A stretch of 64,000 bases of DNA from Polytrichum commune. Its lineage: Eukaryota > Streptophyta > Polytrichopsida > Polytrichales > Polytrichaceae. Positions 19,610 through 29,760 of the stretch are shown piece after piece. The position numbers were made by a program, and so were the translations under genes. Location of the stretch: positions 47,301,169 to 47,365,168 of the forward strand of contig OX485806.1 of assembly GCA_950295325.1 (NCBI GenBank), read 5' to 3'. Under the pieces are notes generated by a model that saw only the letters and a list, made by a program, of their open reading frames with translations, did not search any database and was not told the origin of the DNA. Position 1 is the first letter of the stretch. Every line of letters begins with the position of its first letter.

Positions 19610-21341
19610 GATTGGTCACTGGAGCCAACAACCTAAACTAATATGGTATTAGGGTAAAGGCAACCTGCCCCTGCAACCACCACCAAATCTTATGGTCTGC
19701 TGGTCATCAATCCAGCCTCACCATAAGAGAATACAAGCACCGCCCACTTGGTGCACATACAAGGGTCTCGTCGGTCATTACTCCGACCTCACCCCCACAA
19801 TACCCTATCACAAACTAGGACAACACAAAAATGGGACAATGTTGGAAAACTTCAACACAACAGCCCGCCACGGGAGAAGGTACCACAACAAAATACAAGG
19901 AACAATGCAATAACAACACTGAATCCTCTTCCCCAAAACAACACTTAAACATAAATTGAAAGCGACCGCGACCAACCGGCACCCGCCTGCGGTTGGTGGT
20001 CAAAATGAGGAGCCCTTGTTGCTTAAGAAAAAGAAATGCTACCTATGCACATCTCTCATCTTCCCACCACAACCTAAGAATCCCTCATCACAAGAATGTT
20101 GGGAATATGTGTTGACAAACACAATTCGACCTTAATAATAATTTATTTTAGGCCGAACGGAATTCCACATGCTACCCAATTCCCAATGGCATTCCCCTCG
20201 GAAATTTCGTACAACACAACCTCCAAATAAGAAATCCCAAATGTTTTTTTTTAATATTTCAGAAGAGCTTAGGTTTTTTTCCTTGTGTCCTTGATTAATG
20301 AGCCCAAGAAATTAACCTCATAGAGAGAAGAGAAAAATTAGAAGTTGAAAGAAAACATGAAATAAATAAATAATTAAATCCGGTTTTTATTAATTAATAT
20401 ATTAATTAATTAAAACAAAATAAAACAAAATAAAAATCTACCTCCGTTAGCAGCGGAATTGGGTAATGTGCGCGCCTGCTACCTTCCTTGGATGTGGTAG
20501 CCGCTAAGGCTCTATCTCCGGAATCATTTCTCAGGCTCCCTCTTCTGGCCTGCTGCCTGCCTGCCATGGCCTGCAGTCTACATGCTCTGGCCTACTGCTG
20601 CCGCGAGCCGCTAGGCACGGCAGCAGGTCCGACAGCAGCAACTGTAGCAGGGACAACAGCAACAGCGACAACAAATACCGTTTTTTTTTTTTTTTTTTTT
20701 GGGTCAAAAACTTGATCCCTTTTGAGGATCAAGAATGCCCCCACAACTTTCACTTCACAAATTCATGCTTATGGGCAACTCATGGCAAGAAATTTCGTGT
20801 AGTATTTAGAGATTTCTCACCACAGTTCAAAATGATGTGTAAACTCCACAAGCACATTTTTTTCTTCTTGTTGCTCCGCTAATCCGCGATGTTTGTCGTT
20901 TTCCACTCCACAATCCCGCCATCACTTGTCCTCATACTCTTTTCTTGAGTGTTACAACTCAAGATTTGAAGAAAAAAAAAAAAGGAGTCATGCATTCTTG
21001 CCAAGTGAGAAGGAAGAGAGTAGAACACTCATAAGAGCTCTAAATCTCTCTTCAAATGCATACAATTAGTCAAGCTATCTCTCACTCCACCAAGGGAGAA
21101 TCCAAGAGTGTAAGTAGAAGGAGAAGAACTCAAGATTTATTGCAAAATCATGCAATCTACACCTCACACAAACTCTCTCCACACACTAACTCACAAGACT
21201 TGACTTGGCAAGAATGCCAAGCCAAGGAAGAGGCTCCTCACTTAGGAGCCTCATTTTTCAAAACTAAGGTTCATCCATCCAACTCTAAATGGATGAAGCC
21301 CAACGGATAAGGTGCGGCCGCCGACGCCGCATACCGTGACA
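19610..21341 (-). mobile_element. GypA-2 5' LTR and leader (left limit uncertain)
   Basis: It starts TGTCACGGTATGCGG at 21341. The first 340 bp match the LTR starts at 12217, 25479 and 60174. The inner part (20085-20160) matches the same position of the GypA-1 5' block (23640-23740), and both lead into a shared leader before Gag. The middle (20160-20830) differs between the two copies. I could not place the 3' end of the LTR or a primer-binding site with confidence. A run of about 20 T lies at 20682-20701. Confidence 0.55.
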
Positions 21342-22115
21342 AGTATGAAGGTAAGGATGCCGAAGCATGCATTCTTGAGTAGTCACCGAACTCGCTCAAA
21401 CCAGGGCAGCAAATGCTGGGCGCAGCTCAATTCCACGCAAAAATTCGGGAAGAAAAATGAGTTGCTAGGGTGGTATTTGCGAGCTAGCAGACTAATGCCG
21501 AGTCAAGGGCACTGCAACATTGGCACAGGTTGATATCCTCGAGTCTGGGGAGGGGGAACCAGGCGGCGGTGGCCAAAAGAGGTGTCTGGAACGAGGAGTG
21601 CGGGTGTACCAGGTAGGCAGCAACTGTTGGGAGCAGCCGCAGAGGTAAGGAATTCCCAGCGGGTGCAAAGCAGTCCGCCTTAAGGGGCCAGGGCAGTAAG
21701 CTGCTAGGCTGGACTTGGTGGAGATGGTGAGGAGGGAGTGAGGCGGTGCTCAACTGTCACCATGGAAGTGGTTAGAAGGATCCAGGCAGCAAGGGATCTA
21801 AGCTAAGGATTAAAATTCAGCATTGGCCTTGAGGAATATTGTTAGGATTATGCCTTGGTTGAAGGCCGTAGTTTTAGGACAGTGAGTGGATAACTCAACA
21901 AATGAATTGTGTGGCCATGACTCCAAGAGAGTAAAGTATTTCTAAATACTGGGCATGTGTGTTCTTGAATAAAATTTGAGTGTGGGCATGACATTGTGGG
22001 ATATGGGGGCAATCCCTTCCTGATTAAGTTTTGTCAGTCATGTAGATGTGAGTTGTAAACCACCACCCGGACTACAACGCATAAGGGGTGGGGGTTAAGG
22101 GTTGATATAAATGGT
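21342..22115 (+). mobile_element. Right part of the GypB-family LTR split by GypA-2
   Basis: The end of this stretch (CCCGGACTACAACGCATAAG, then GGTGGGGGTT) matches the 3' ends of the GypB-family LTRs at 33020-33080 and 35030-35071. AGTATTTCTAAATACT and GAATAAA-like signals are also shared. With 9672-10394 it makes a 1.5-kb LTR. A TGGTGCGTCCGCCGGGAG motif follows at about 22110, a possible primer-binding site, which would make this a 5' LTR whose element was otherwise deleted; I did not recognise the tRNA. Confidence 0.6.
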
Positions 22116-22139
22116 GCGTCCGCCGGGAGCGAAGCGGGA

Positions 22140-22896
22140 TTACGAGGTCGAGACTTGGAGGCATGAATCACACTGCTCCACAATGGCGAATGCCTCTACG
22201 AGTGTCGCCCGACGACCAAAGTCCATGATGATCATGGACAACGCCAAATCAAGGAAGGGTTTGTCAATCTTTAACAAAAACACCTTCACCACTTGACTTT
22301 CCGCAAACACACCTCCAGATTCTCTAGCAAACCTCGCCAACCTCGTATACATGGTACGAGGTGCATCGTCCTTCTCCCGTCTAAAATCTTGTATCCGCTG
22401 CATCTGGTCCCGACGGAAACCTTCGTATTCCTCATGGAAATGCAGTTCAAATGCCCACAACGGCTCAAAAACTCGCGGAGCCCCTAAAGAGGCTAAAGCC
22501 GCCTGGGTAGCCTGGGTAGCCTGGGCATAACAGGAGAATGGGAGAATGGGAGAATGGGCTCGACGTACTCGCCACAGCGGGAGTAGAATCCTTATTCTTG
22601 GGTTCACCAAGAGAAACTCCCTCCTCATCCACTACATATACTCCCTCCGGCACCTTCGACTTAACCTCAGGGACGGCCATGAAACTGGAAGCTACGCCTT
22701 CCTTCAATGCGGATACCAACTCAACCCGAGTCTCCCAGTACCGCTCCATCTGGCGTAGTTCCATCCAATGAGCCTCCGTCCACTGTTCATAAGTCTGGAG
22801 GGCCTCGTGCTCCAAGTGTTGGGGCAGTAGCTCGAATGCATACCAGTCATTGAAATTGGTATTTCGTTGACGCTTCTCCCTCATCCATGTCTTCAA
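22140..22896 (-). pseudogene. GypA-1 Gag N-terminal part
   Basis: Frames 22896-22465 and 22628-22140 encode the Gag N terminus (EKRQRNTNFNDWYAFELLPQ, YWETRVELVSALKEG) and the capsid-like part (FHEEYEGFRRDQMQRIQDF, APRTMYTRLARFARESGG, IVEQCD). They overlap in different frames because of an indel near 22545, where the short repeat gagaatggg is present three times. The last residues after EQCD are foreign. Compared with GypA-2 it has an extra FRRDQMQRIQDF segment, which GypA-2 has lost. Confidence 0.8.
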
Positions 22897-23789
22897 CCAA
22901 ATTTTCCAATCTTGCAGGGAAATGGTCCCCGCTTGACCATAAAATCAGTCCCGGATGCCGCCTCACGTCTCCTCCTTCATCTCGTCAAAAGATCCCACCC
23001 AAAGGACGTGAGACCGAGTAGCAGTACCCCACGCCGAAGTAGGCTGAAAAGCCTCGTCGGGTGCTACCACTGGTTCAACGTCCAAGAGGACCGAGGATCA
23101 ACCTTCCGATGATGCCGGAGACGGAAACGATAATATTGGCTCTGAGTTGTAACCATAAACCCGCAATGGGTTCGGTCACTGGGGCCAACAACCTAAACTA
23201 ATGTAGTGTCAAGGTAAAGGGTCAAAAAGTGAAAGGCAACCTGCACCTGCAAACACCACCAAATTTATGGTCAATTGGTCATCAATCTAGCCTCACCATA
23301 AGGAAATACAAGCACCGCCCACTTGGTGCACACACAAGGGTCCTGTTGGTCATTACTCCGACCTCACCCCCACAATATCCTATCACAAGCTAAGACAACA
23401 CAAAAATGGGACAATGTTGGAATACTCCAGCACTACAGTCCGCCACAAGGGAAGGTACCAAAACAAAATACAAAGAACAATGCAATAACAACACTGGATC
23501 CTCTTCCCCAAAACAACACTTAAGCAAAAATTGAAAGCGACCGCAACCAACTAGCACCCGCCTGCAGTTGGTGGTCAAAATGAAGAGCCCCTGTTGCTTA
23601 GGAAATGGAAATGCCACCTATACACATCTCTCCTCTCTCCACTACTACCTAAGAATCCATCCTTATAAAAATGTCGGGAATATGTGTTGACAAACACAAT
23701 TCGATCCTAATAATAATTTATTTTAGGTCGAATGAACATTCCACCGAATCTCCAATGTGTCGTATTACTACATATTGTTATGTCATGTA

Positions 23790-24000
23790 CACCACCATAT
23801 ATATGGCACCATATACTACTATGTATAATATATTGTACTATATTGTATACTACACTGTATTGTACCGTACTGTATTATACTGTATATTGTACAATATATT
23901 ATATACCATATGATATCGTATGTTGTAATGTATTGTATATTCTATTCTATATTTTCCGTACATACTATGTATTGTACGTATGTATTATATCATACATCCA
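23790..24000. repeat. TATTGTAC-like AT-rich simple repeat
   Basis: About 200 bp of degenerate TATTGTAC/TACTGTAT words lie within the GypA-1 LTR, in a part not shared with the GypA-2 LTR. Open frames here are by-products of the repeat. Confidence 0.8.
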
Positions 24001-24002
24001 AT

Positions 24003-24145
24003 CATAATCCTAGTTACACATACACGGTCATTAAGGGTGATCACATGCATAGTCATCACATAAAGGTGATCATATGCACGGTCATCACATACACGGTCAC
24101 TTAAGGGTGATCATATGCATGGTCATCACATACACGGTCATATCC
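24003..24145. repeat. Minisatellite of GGTCATCACATA / AGGGTGATCATATGCA words
   Basis: The words ACACGGTCAT, AGGGTGATCA and CATATGCA alternate four to five times over about 140 bp inside the variable middle of the GypA-1 LTR. Confidence 0.75.
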
Positions 24146-24751
24146 TCATCAACTAAAGTCAAATATATAAAAGTCCACTCTTTCTCTCCGGATTGAAATT
24201 GAAATTGAAATTTTCTATCAACGTTTGAAATATATAAGCAACAAAAGTCAGAAAACAAAGCTCCATAAAATTGAACAAACTCCGGAGAATAATTTCAAGC
24301 TCCACGTCCACCAATTTAATTGTCAAGCTCCAAGTGGGTTTTTTTTCTTGGACTTCAACATAATTCAAAGTGATGTGTAAACTTCACAAGTAAACATCTT
24401 TCTTCTTTTTGCTCCGCAAATCCGCGGTGTTCTCGCTCCGGAACTTCACAACTTTGTAACTTCTTGTCTTCACGCCCTCTCGCGCGTTACATCTCAAGAG
24501 TGAAGAAGAAAACATAAAAAGTGAAACACATTCTTGCCAAGTGAGAAGGAAGAAAGTCAAACACTTATAAGAGCTCTAAATCTCTCTTCAAATGCACACA
24601 ATGAGTCAAGCTATCTTTCACTCCACCACGGGAGAATCCAAGAGTGTAAGTAGGGGGAAAAGAACTCGAGATTTATTGCAACAATATGCAATCTTCACCT
24701 CACACAAGCTCTCTCCACACACTCACTCACAAAATTTGATTTGGCAAGAAT

Positions 24752-25345
24752 CAAGGTTGTCTATTGTGTCGTGACGGAGGCTAATATCAGCATAATGTCG
24801 TGCCGTCACGACACGTATCCGTCACGACATTATGCCGGATGATGTCTTTATCCTGAAGGACTTGAATTTTACCGAATTTTGTGTGTAATTACATTACCCC
24901 ATTTCGGACACGTAGGATGTAAGATGTCCACGTGTGATGACATGTCAGCAAAGTAGAGGTAAAATGGGGGAAAATTTACTAGCGCCCGTCCGCCCCGTTC
25001 CCCCCCCCCGGTCCGTCCCCGTCCGCTCCATTCCCCCCCTCGTCCGCCCCGTTCCCCCCGTACGCCCACCCCCACCCCCGTCCGCCCCACACCCTCCTTA
25101 GTCATATTTTACTACTTTGATTTTAACAAAATGATAAACAGAATGGCAAAATGGTTTACCTGGCGCTAGGCATATCCACGTCCACGTCGGCCTTTTCTGC
25201 CACATAGGACGCCACCTTGGCAAGGTGAGTATTTTACCCACCCTACTAGCTTCCCCCTAGGTTGACCCTACGTGGACCCTATTGTGTCGTGATGGAGGGG
25301 TCCGTCACGACACGACACGTCATGACGTCGGGATAGACAACCCTG
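24752..25345. mobile_element. hAT-like MITE, 594 bp, TSD gcaagaat
   Basis: Terminal inverted repeats are CAAGGTTGTCTAT at 24752-24764 and ATAGACAACCCTG at 25333-25345 (one mismatch). They are flanked by a perfect 8-bp duplication, gcaagaat, at 24744-24751 and 25346-25353. The CARGG start and 8-bp duplication are hallmarks of hAT elements. Subterminal GTCGTGACG words in both orientations near each end resemble hAT transposase-binding repeats. There is no transposase, so it is non-autonomous. The undisturbed LTR sequence is seen at 21208-21222. Confidence 0.88.
24982..25095. repeat. C-rich tract inside the MITE
   Basis: About 110 bp are made of CCGTCC, CCGTTCCCCCC and CGCCCC words with nearly no A on the plus strand. 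The complement is a G-rich tract with many runs of three or more G. Open frames across it are compositional artefacts. Confidence 0.7.
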
Positions 25346-26039
25346 GCAAGAATGCCAAGCCAAAGAAGAAGCTCCTCACTTAGGAGCCTTCCTCTCCACA
25401 AATAAAATTCATCCATCCAAATCTAAATGGATGAAACCCAACGGATAAGGTGTGGCCGCCGACACCGCATACCGTGACAACTGAGGGTGAATGCGGCGAC
25501 CGAGGTGACTCCCCTAGTATCCCCTTCCCCTCGATTACCCCAATCGATCCCGAGTTGGCTTTTCATTGGCGTCTTTGTCCCAGCTCTGGTGGAACATATT
25601 GATGCTCATGGACTTGAATGCTTCCTGAAGCCTCATCCAAGCTCGCGATCCTCCCACTGGGTCAAATCCAAGTAGCTTCGCGCTTAATCCGGTGTCAGCA
25701 CCGAGATCTCTCCCCTCTCTCTTCGATTGAAACTCATGGGAGCCAGCGCCACACATACCCTTTGTTCTACCCCTGCTTAAGCGGCAAGGCCACTTACCAA
25801 AGATTGGCCCAGTGATTTACTCCTCCCTCGCTGTTGATCGTTTTTCCTAGCGAAGAACGATGAGGCAGAAACCTTGAGCCAGGAGGAATTCATGCCTTCA
25901 TTGCCATCCGATAGGCCCTAACTCCCGTTCTCTTGTAGTTCCTATTTCTCTAGAGATTCACTGTGTTCACTCCACCTTGTTACCTTGCATCGTTAGCGCA
26001 CCAGCTCCCCTTGTTTCCCACCGATCTGCATCCCACTAG

Positions 26040-26692
26040 CACACCCTTTTCTGGTCATGGTGGTGGATAAAGTAGTGCCCAATGTACTGGTTGATGAAGG
26101 GAGTGGGCTAAACATTTTACCAGAGCACACTATGAAGAGGTTGGGCATTAGCCTAACAGGTCCATCACCTTTCATTATCAATATGGCAAATTAGAGTCCG
26201 GCGGTACCTTTGGGAATAATTAAGGATTGTAGAATTAGTACAAGGGGAGAGGAATATGTTGTCATTTTTCATGTCATCAAGATGCATTCCGACAAGGATA
26301 CCTTTCCCATTTTGTTGGGTAGGCTCTGGCTGAGAATGGCAGATGCCATAGTGGATTGGGGAGGAGCTAAGCCATCCATCACCTATGGTCCTAAGGATAA
26401 TAGAGTCAAGGTATCTATAGGGTCACTAGGTGGCTGGGTGAGGAAAGACATTGCTACATCTTCGGATGAAGAAGAGGATGATAAGAAGAGTGAGACATTA
26501 GTGGGAGTGGTTCAGTCAGGTAGTCAAGGAGCTGCGATAGACGCAAGAGTGGGTCATCTAGGTCCTAGTTTTTATCATTGGAATGACAATGGTGAATATG
26601 CTAAGTGGTTAAAAGATTATCCGAAGTTGGTGTGTGATGTGATGGTGACCTCTCACCATGAATACTTGAGAGATGATATGGATATCTCATAG
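26040..26692 (+). pseudogene. GypB-2 aspartic protease region
   Basis: From about 26055 the frame reads VMVVDKVVPNVLVDEGSGLN, then ILPEHTMKRLG, a retropepsin-like active site in the form LVDEGSG with altered spacing. A TAG near 26192 interrupts it. It continues as an open frame to 26692 with LLGRLWLRMADAIVDWG, which is the conserved second half of gypsy proteases, and an acidic Ser/Asp/Glu stretch. The following 26693-27033 is a further polyprotein spacer with stops. Confidence 0.65.
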
Positions 26693-27033
26693 ACGGAAGA
26701 ATATTCGTTGTTGGAGTCATGTGAGGTGCTTACGGAAGAGGAGTGGTTACAAGGAGGATTGACTCCATAGGTAGATGGGATAGAAGAACGTGCTGTGAAT
26801 TTAGTGCACATAGATGGGACTCATAATGACGAGACATTGCTTGAGGCTGCAAAGTTGGAGGAGCCCTTGCACTTCAAGACCACATCGACATGCATTCTAG
26901 TGGATCAAGATGTTAAAGATTATCCTAAGGTTCCTCCAGATTGGTATAGAAACACGACGGAACAAACCCATGTGTCTGAGGCGGACTGGAAGTATGTGGA
27001 GGTGAAAACTAGGAATAGGAAGGTAGGCAGATG

Positions 27034-27735
27034 AAGATGGGGTCTAAGTTGGAAGAAAATGAAATCAGGGAGTATAGTGAATTAGTGGATGAGTTCAGTG
27101 AGACATTTGCATAGTCATATGACGAGCTTAGAGGCATACCTTGGGAGATGGTGGAGCACCACATTTCTTTGATTCCATGTGCTAGACCAATTAGACAAAA
27201 GGAGAGAAGGATGAACCCACAGTTGCAGTTGTTAGTGAGGGCAGAGTTGGAGAGGTTGTTGAAGGCAAGATTTATAAAGCTTGTAGAGCTCACGGATTGG
27301 ATATCTCCCATGGTGTTGGTGAAGAAAAAGAATGGGAAGTTGAGAATGTGCGTGGATTATAGAAAGCTAAATGCTTGCACACAGAAAGACCATTTTCCAT
27401 TACCATTCATCACGCTACTTTTAGAAGAAGTAGGTGGATATGCTCGCTACACCTTTATGGATGGTTATGTGGGGTATAACCAGATTTCTATAGCGTTACA
27501 AAATATTCATAAGACAGCTTTCACCACACCTTAGGGTACATACATGTGGGTGGTCATGCCATTTGGCTTGTATAATGCTCCAGCCAAGTTCCAGAGACTG
27601 ATCATGTACATTTTCACCGACTTATTGTACAAATTCATGACAATGTTCGTAGATGATTTTAGCTCTTAGTCTAGTTCTAGTCAACACTTAAAGTGTGTGA
27701 GAGAGGCTTTAATTATATGTAGGAAAATGTAGTTG
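27034..27735 (+). pseudogene. GypB-2 reverse transcriptase
   Basis: The frame 27148-27534 carries LTDWISPMVLVKKKNGKLRM, CVDYRKLNACTQKDHFPLPF and YTFMDGYVGYNQI. After a TAG at 27532-27534 it continues with VVMPFGLYNAPAKFQRLIM and the catalytic FVDDF at about 27650. Two further TAG codons follow, at about 27668 and 27730-27732. The first two TAGs correspond to Trp and Gln in GypB-1. The third is shared with GypB-1. Confidence 0.85.
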
Positions 27736-29760
27736 GCTTTGAATCCGGACAAAACCTTTTTAGGAGTGCAGAGAGGAGTGTTGTTAGGCTATTTGATGAG
27801 TGAGAAAGGAAGAGAGCCGGACCTGGAAAAAATAGCAGTCATAGATGAGTTGGCTACGCTGACTAATGCTAAGGGCATAACCAAGTTGTTGGGACATGTA
27901 GGGTGGTATAGAGAGCTGATTCCGGATCATGCAAAGATTGTTGTACCTATCATGCAACTGCTTAAGAAGAATTGTAAGTTTGAGTGGACAGAGGCATGCC
28001 AACAGGCATTCGAAGAGTTGAGGTCAAAGCTTAGCACCTACCCGGTGTTGAGGCCACCAGATTGGGAAAAACCATTTCATGTGTTTTGTGATGCTAGTGC
28101 GGTGGCTGTAGGTAGTGCATTGTGTCAGTCGACGGGAGACAAAGGGAAGGATCAATCTGTGGCTTATGTGAGCCAACAGTTAATCCCTGCAGAGAAAAAT
28201 TATTCTACCACTGAAAGGGAGTGTTTGGCCATGGTTTTCTCAATTAAAAAATTCCGCCATTACCTCATGTGTGACCCAGTGGTTTTCTTCGTCGATCACA
28301 TGACAATTAAGTTTTTAGTCAACAAGGCGGAGTTGAGTGGAAGGTTGGCTAGGTGGGTCCTACTATTGGAAGAGTTCGACTACACTCTGGAGTATAAGCC
28401 TGGGCGTATGCACTTGCAAGCGGACCACTTATCAAAGTTGTCCGATGAGGTTGGATCCAGTCCAGTTGACGATAGCTTGAGCGATGACAATTTTTTTCTG
28501 GTAACCGCTAAGGCGGATTGGTATTTAGGCATTGTCGAATTCTTAACAACTCAACAGTTAACGGGAGACTGGACGAAGGAGAATAGGAAGAAGGTTAGAG
28601 TCAATAGCAAGCACTGCGTGGTGATAGGGCATAGATTATTCAGGAGAGGGATTGATGGCCTATTGAGACCTTGTGTGTCAGAGTTAGAGGTGCCCTCCAT
28701 CTTGGCCGCATGCCATGACAGTGCATGTGGAGGACACTTCACGGGATTACTCACAGGCCAAAACATACTCAGAGCTGGTTACTTCTGGCCCGATCTGTTC
28801 AAGGACGCTAAGGAATACGTCAAGAAATGTGATGCATGTCAGAGGTACGCAAGCAATGACCTCCGCATAGAGATGTCATTTCATGTGTCTTTACCTCTAA
28901 TTCCCTTTGAAAAATGGGGGATCAATTATGTTGGAGAGGTTCACCCCCATTCCTCAAAAGGCATGGCTTACATTGTGGTTGCTACTGAACACTTGACCAA
29001 GTGGGCGGAAGCCAAGGCTGTCAAAACAAACACGACTGCACATGCAGCCACATTCATGTACGAGAACATCATCTCAAGGTTTGGTTGCCCTAAATTTTTG
29101 GTTAGTGATAGGGGAACTCACTTCCTGAATTCTTTAATTCAAGAGATGACAGATAGGTTGAATATAGATCATAGGAAAACAACTCTTTACCATCCGCAGA
29201 CCAATGGTCAAACGGAGCGTGTTAATGGGACATTGGTGAATATCCTTCGCAAGACGATTCACAACTCTAAGAGGGATTGGGATGTCAAGTTAACCGCGGC
29301 ATTGTGGGCTTATCGAACGACCTTTAAGGTGACTACGCAAGCAACACCATTCTCATTGGTATACGGATTGGAAGCCATTTTTCCCTTTGAGGTGGAGTCA
29401 TTAAGAGTTGCCGTGGATTCGCGTCTAACTGATAGTCAGTCACCGAGGAATCGACTGACAACGCTTGAAGAGCTTGATGAGAGGAGAAGGATGAGCGCTC
29501 AGCACATTGAAGCCATCCAAAGGCGAAAAAATATCACCTTCGACAAGCGACACAAAACAAGAACATTGAGGCCATGTATGATGGTGTTGCTTCAAGATGT
29601 TAGGAAACTTGAATTCCCGGGTAAGTTTGATGCCATGTGGTTGGGCCCATACCTCATTCGTGAGGCATTCCCAAACAACTCGTTGCAATTGGAGACATTG
29701 AACGGGGAGAGTTTCCCAACTCACACATCCGGCAGTCGATGCAAGGAGTACAGAGCTTGA
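27733..29760 (+). CDS. GypB-2 RNase H and integrase frame (675 codons)
   Basis: This is the longest intact coding frame in the window. It starts in the RT thumb (ALNPDKTFLGVQRGVLLGYL), then RNase H (FHVFCDASAVAVGSALCQ, TERECLAMVFSIKKFRHYL, DHMTIKFLV), then integrase. The integrase has a His/Cys zinc domain (HDSACGGHFTG, CDACQR), the core with the second Asp in LVSDRGTHF and Glu in HPQTNGQTERVNG, and a C-terminal region (RRKNITFDKRH, LGPYLIREAF). The first catalytic Asp is changed to Asn (WGINYVGE; GAT to AAT would explain it), so the enzyme is probably dead. There is no chromodomain signature. Translation would depend on upstream frames that are broken. Confidence 0.88.
   Translation: MALNPDKTFLGVQRGVLLGYLMSEKGREPDLEKIAVIDELATLTNAKGITKLLGHVGWYRELIPDHAKIVVPIMQLLKKNCKFEWTEACQQAFEELRSKLSTYPVLRPPDWEKPFHVFCDASAVAVGSALCQSTGDKGKDQSVAYVSQQLIPAEKNYSTTERECLAMVFSIKKFRHYLMCDPVVFFVDHMTIKFLVNKAELSGRLARWVLLLEEFDYTLEYKPGRMHLQADHLSKLSDEVGSSPVDDSLSDDNFFLVTAKADWYLGIVEFLTTQQLTGDWTKENRKKVRVNSKHCVVIGHRLFRRGIDGLLRPCVSELEVPSILAACHDSACGGHFTGLLTGQNILRAGYFWPDLFKDAKEYVKKCDACQRYASNDLRIEMSFHVSLPLIPFEKWGINYVGEVHPHSSKGMAYIVVATEHLTKWAEAKAVKTNTTAHAATFMYENIISRFGCPKFLVSDRGTHFLNSLIQEMTDRLNIDHRKTTLYHPQTNGQTERVNGTLVNILRKTIHNSKRDWDVKLTAALWAYRTTFKVTTQATPFSLVYGLEAIFPFEVESLRVAVDSRLTDSQSPRNRLTTLEELDERRRMSAQHIEAIQRRKNITFDKRHKTRTLRPCMMVLLQDVRKLEFPGKFDAMWLGPYLIREAFPNNSLQLETLNGESFPTHTSGSRCKEYRA

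Larger units (their letters stand above)
12220..21341 (-). mobile_element. GypA-2, nearly full-length methyltransferase-bearing Ty3/gypsy element
   Basis: On the minus strand the copy runs from a 5' LTR starting TGTCACGGTATGCGG at 21341, through a leader, Gag with two knuckles, protease, C5-methyltransferase, RT, RNase H and integrase to a PHD finger, and ends next to the LTR at 12217. This is the most complete copy here and defines the domain order of the family. It has several frame breaks, an internal deletion in RNase H near 14430 and a deletion between Gag and protease, so it is not autonomous. It sits inside the GypB-family LTR whose halves are at 9672-10394 and 21342-22115. Confidence 0.82.
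22165..25479 (-). mobile_element. GypA-1 5' part: LTR, leader and Gag N-terminus
   Basis: The block starts with TGTCACGGTATGCGG at 25479, runs through an LTR and leader collinear with GypA-2 and ends in Gag at about 22165, just before the first zinc knuckle. Since the GypA-1 3' part begins at the second knuckle (9671), the two blocks look like halves of one element separated by the inserted LTR and GypA-2, with about 75 codons lost. A hAT-like MITE interrupts the LTR at 24752-25345. Confidence 0.65.

Noticed and set aside
22110-22160. Possible tRNA-like sequence next to an LTR end
   Set aside because: It resembles a primer-binding site region, but I could not fold a cloverleaf or recognise the tRNA. 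It is mentioned only as a possible primer-binding site.
23671-24104. Three overlapping plus-strand frames rich in Tyr, Cys and Ile
   Set aside because: They are translations of the TATTGTAC simple repeat and adjoining minisatellite.
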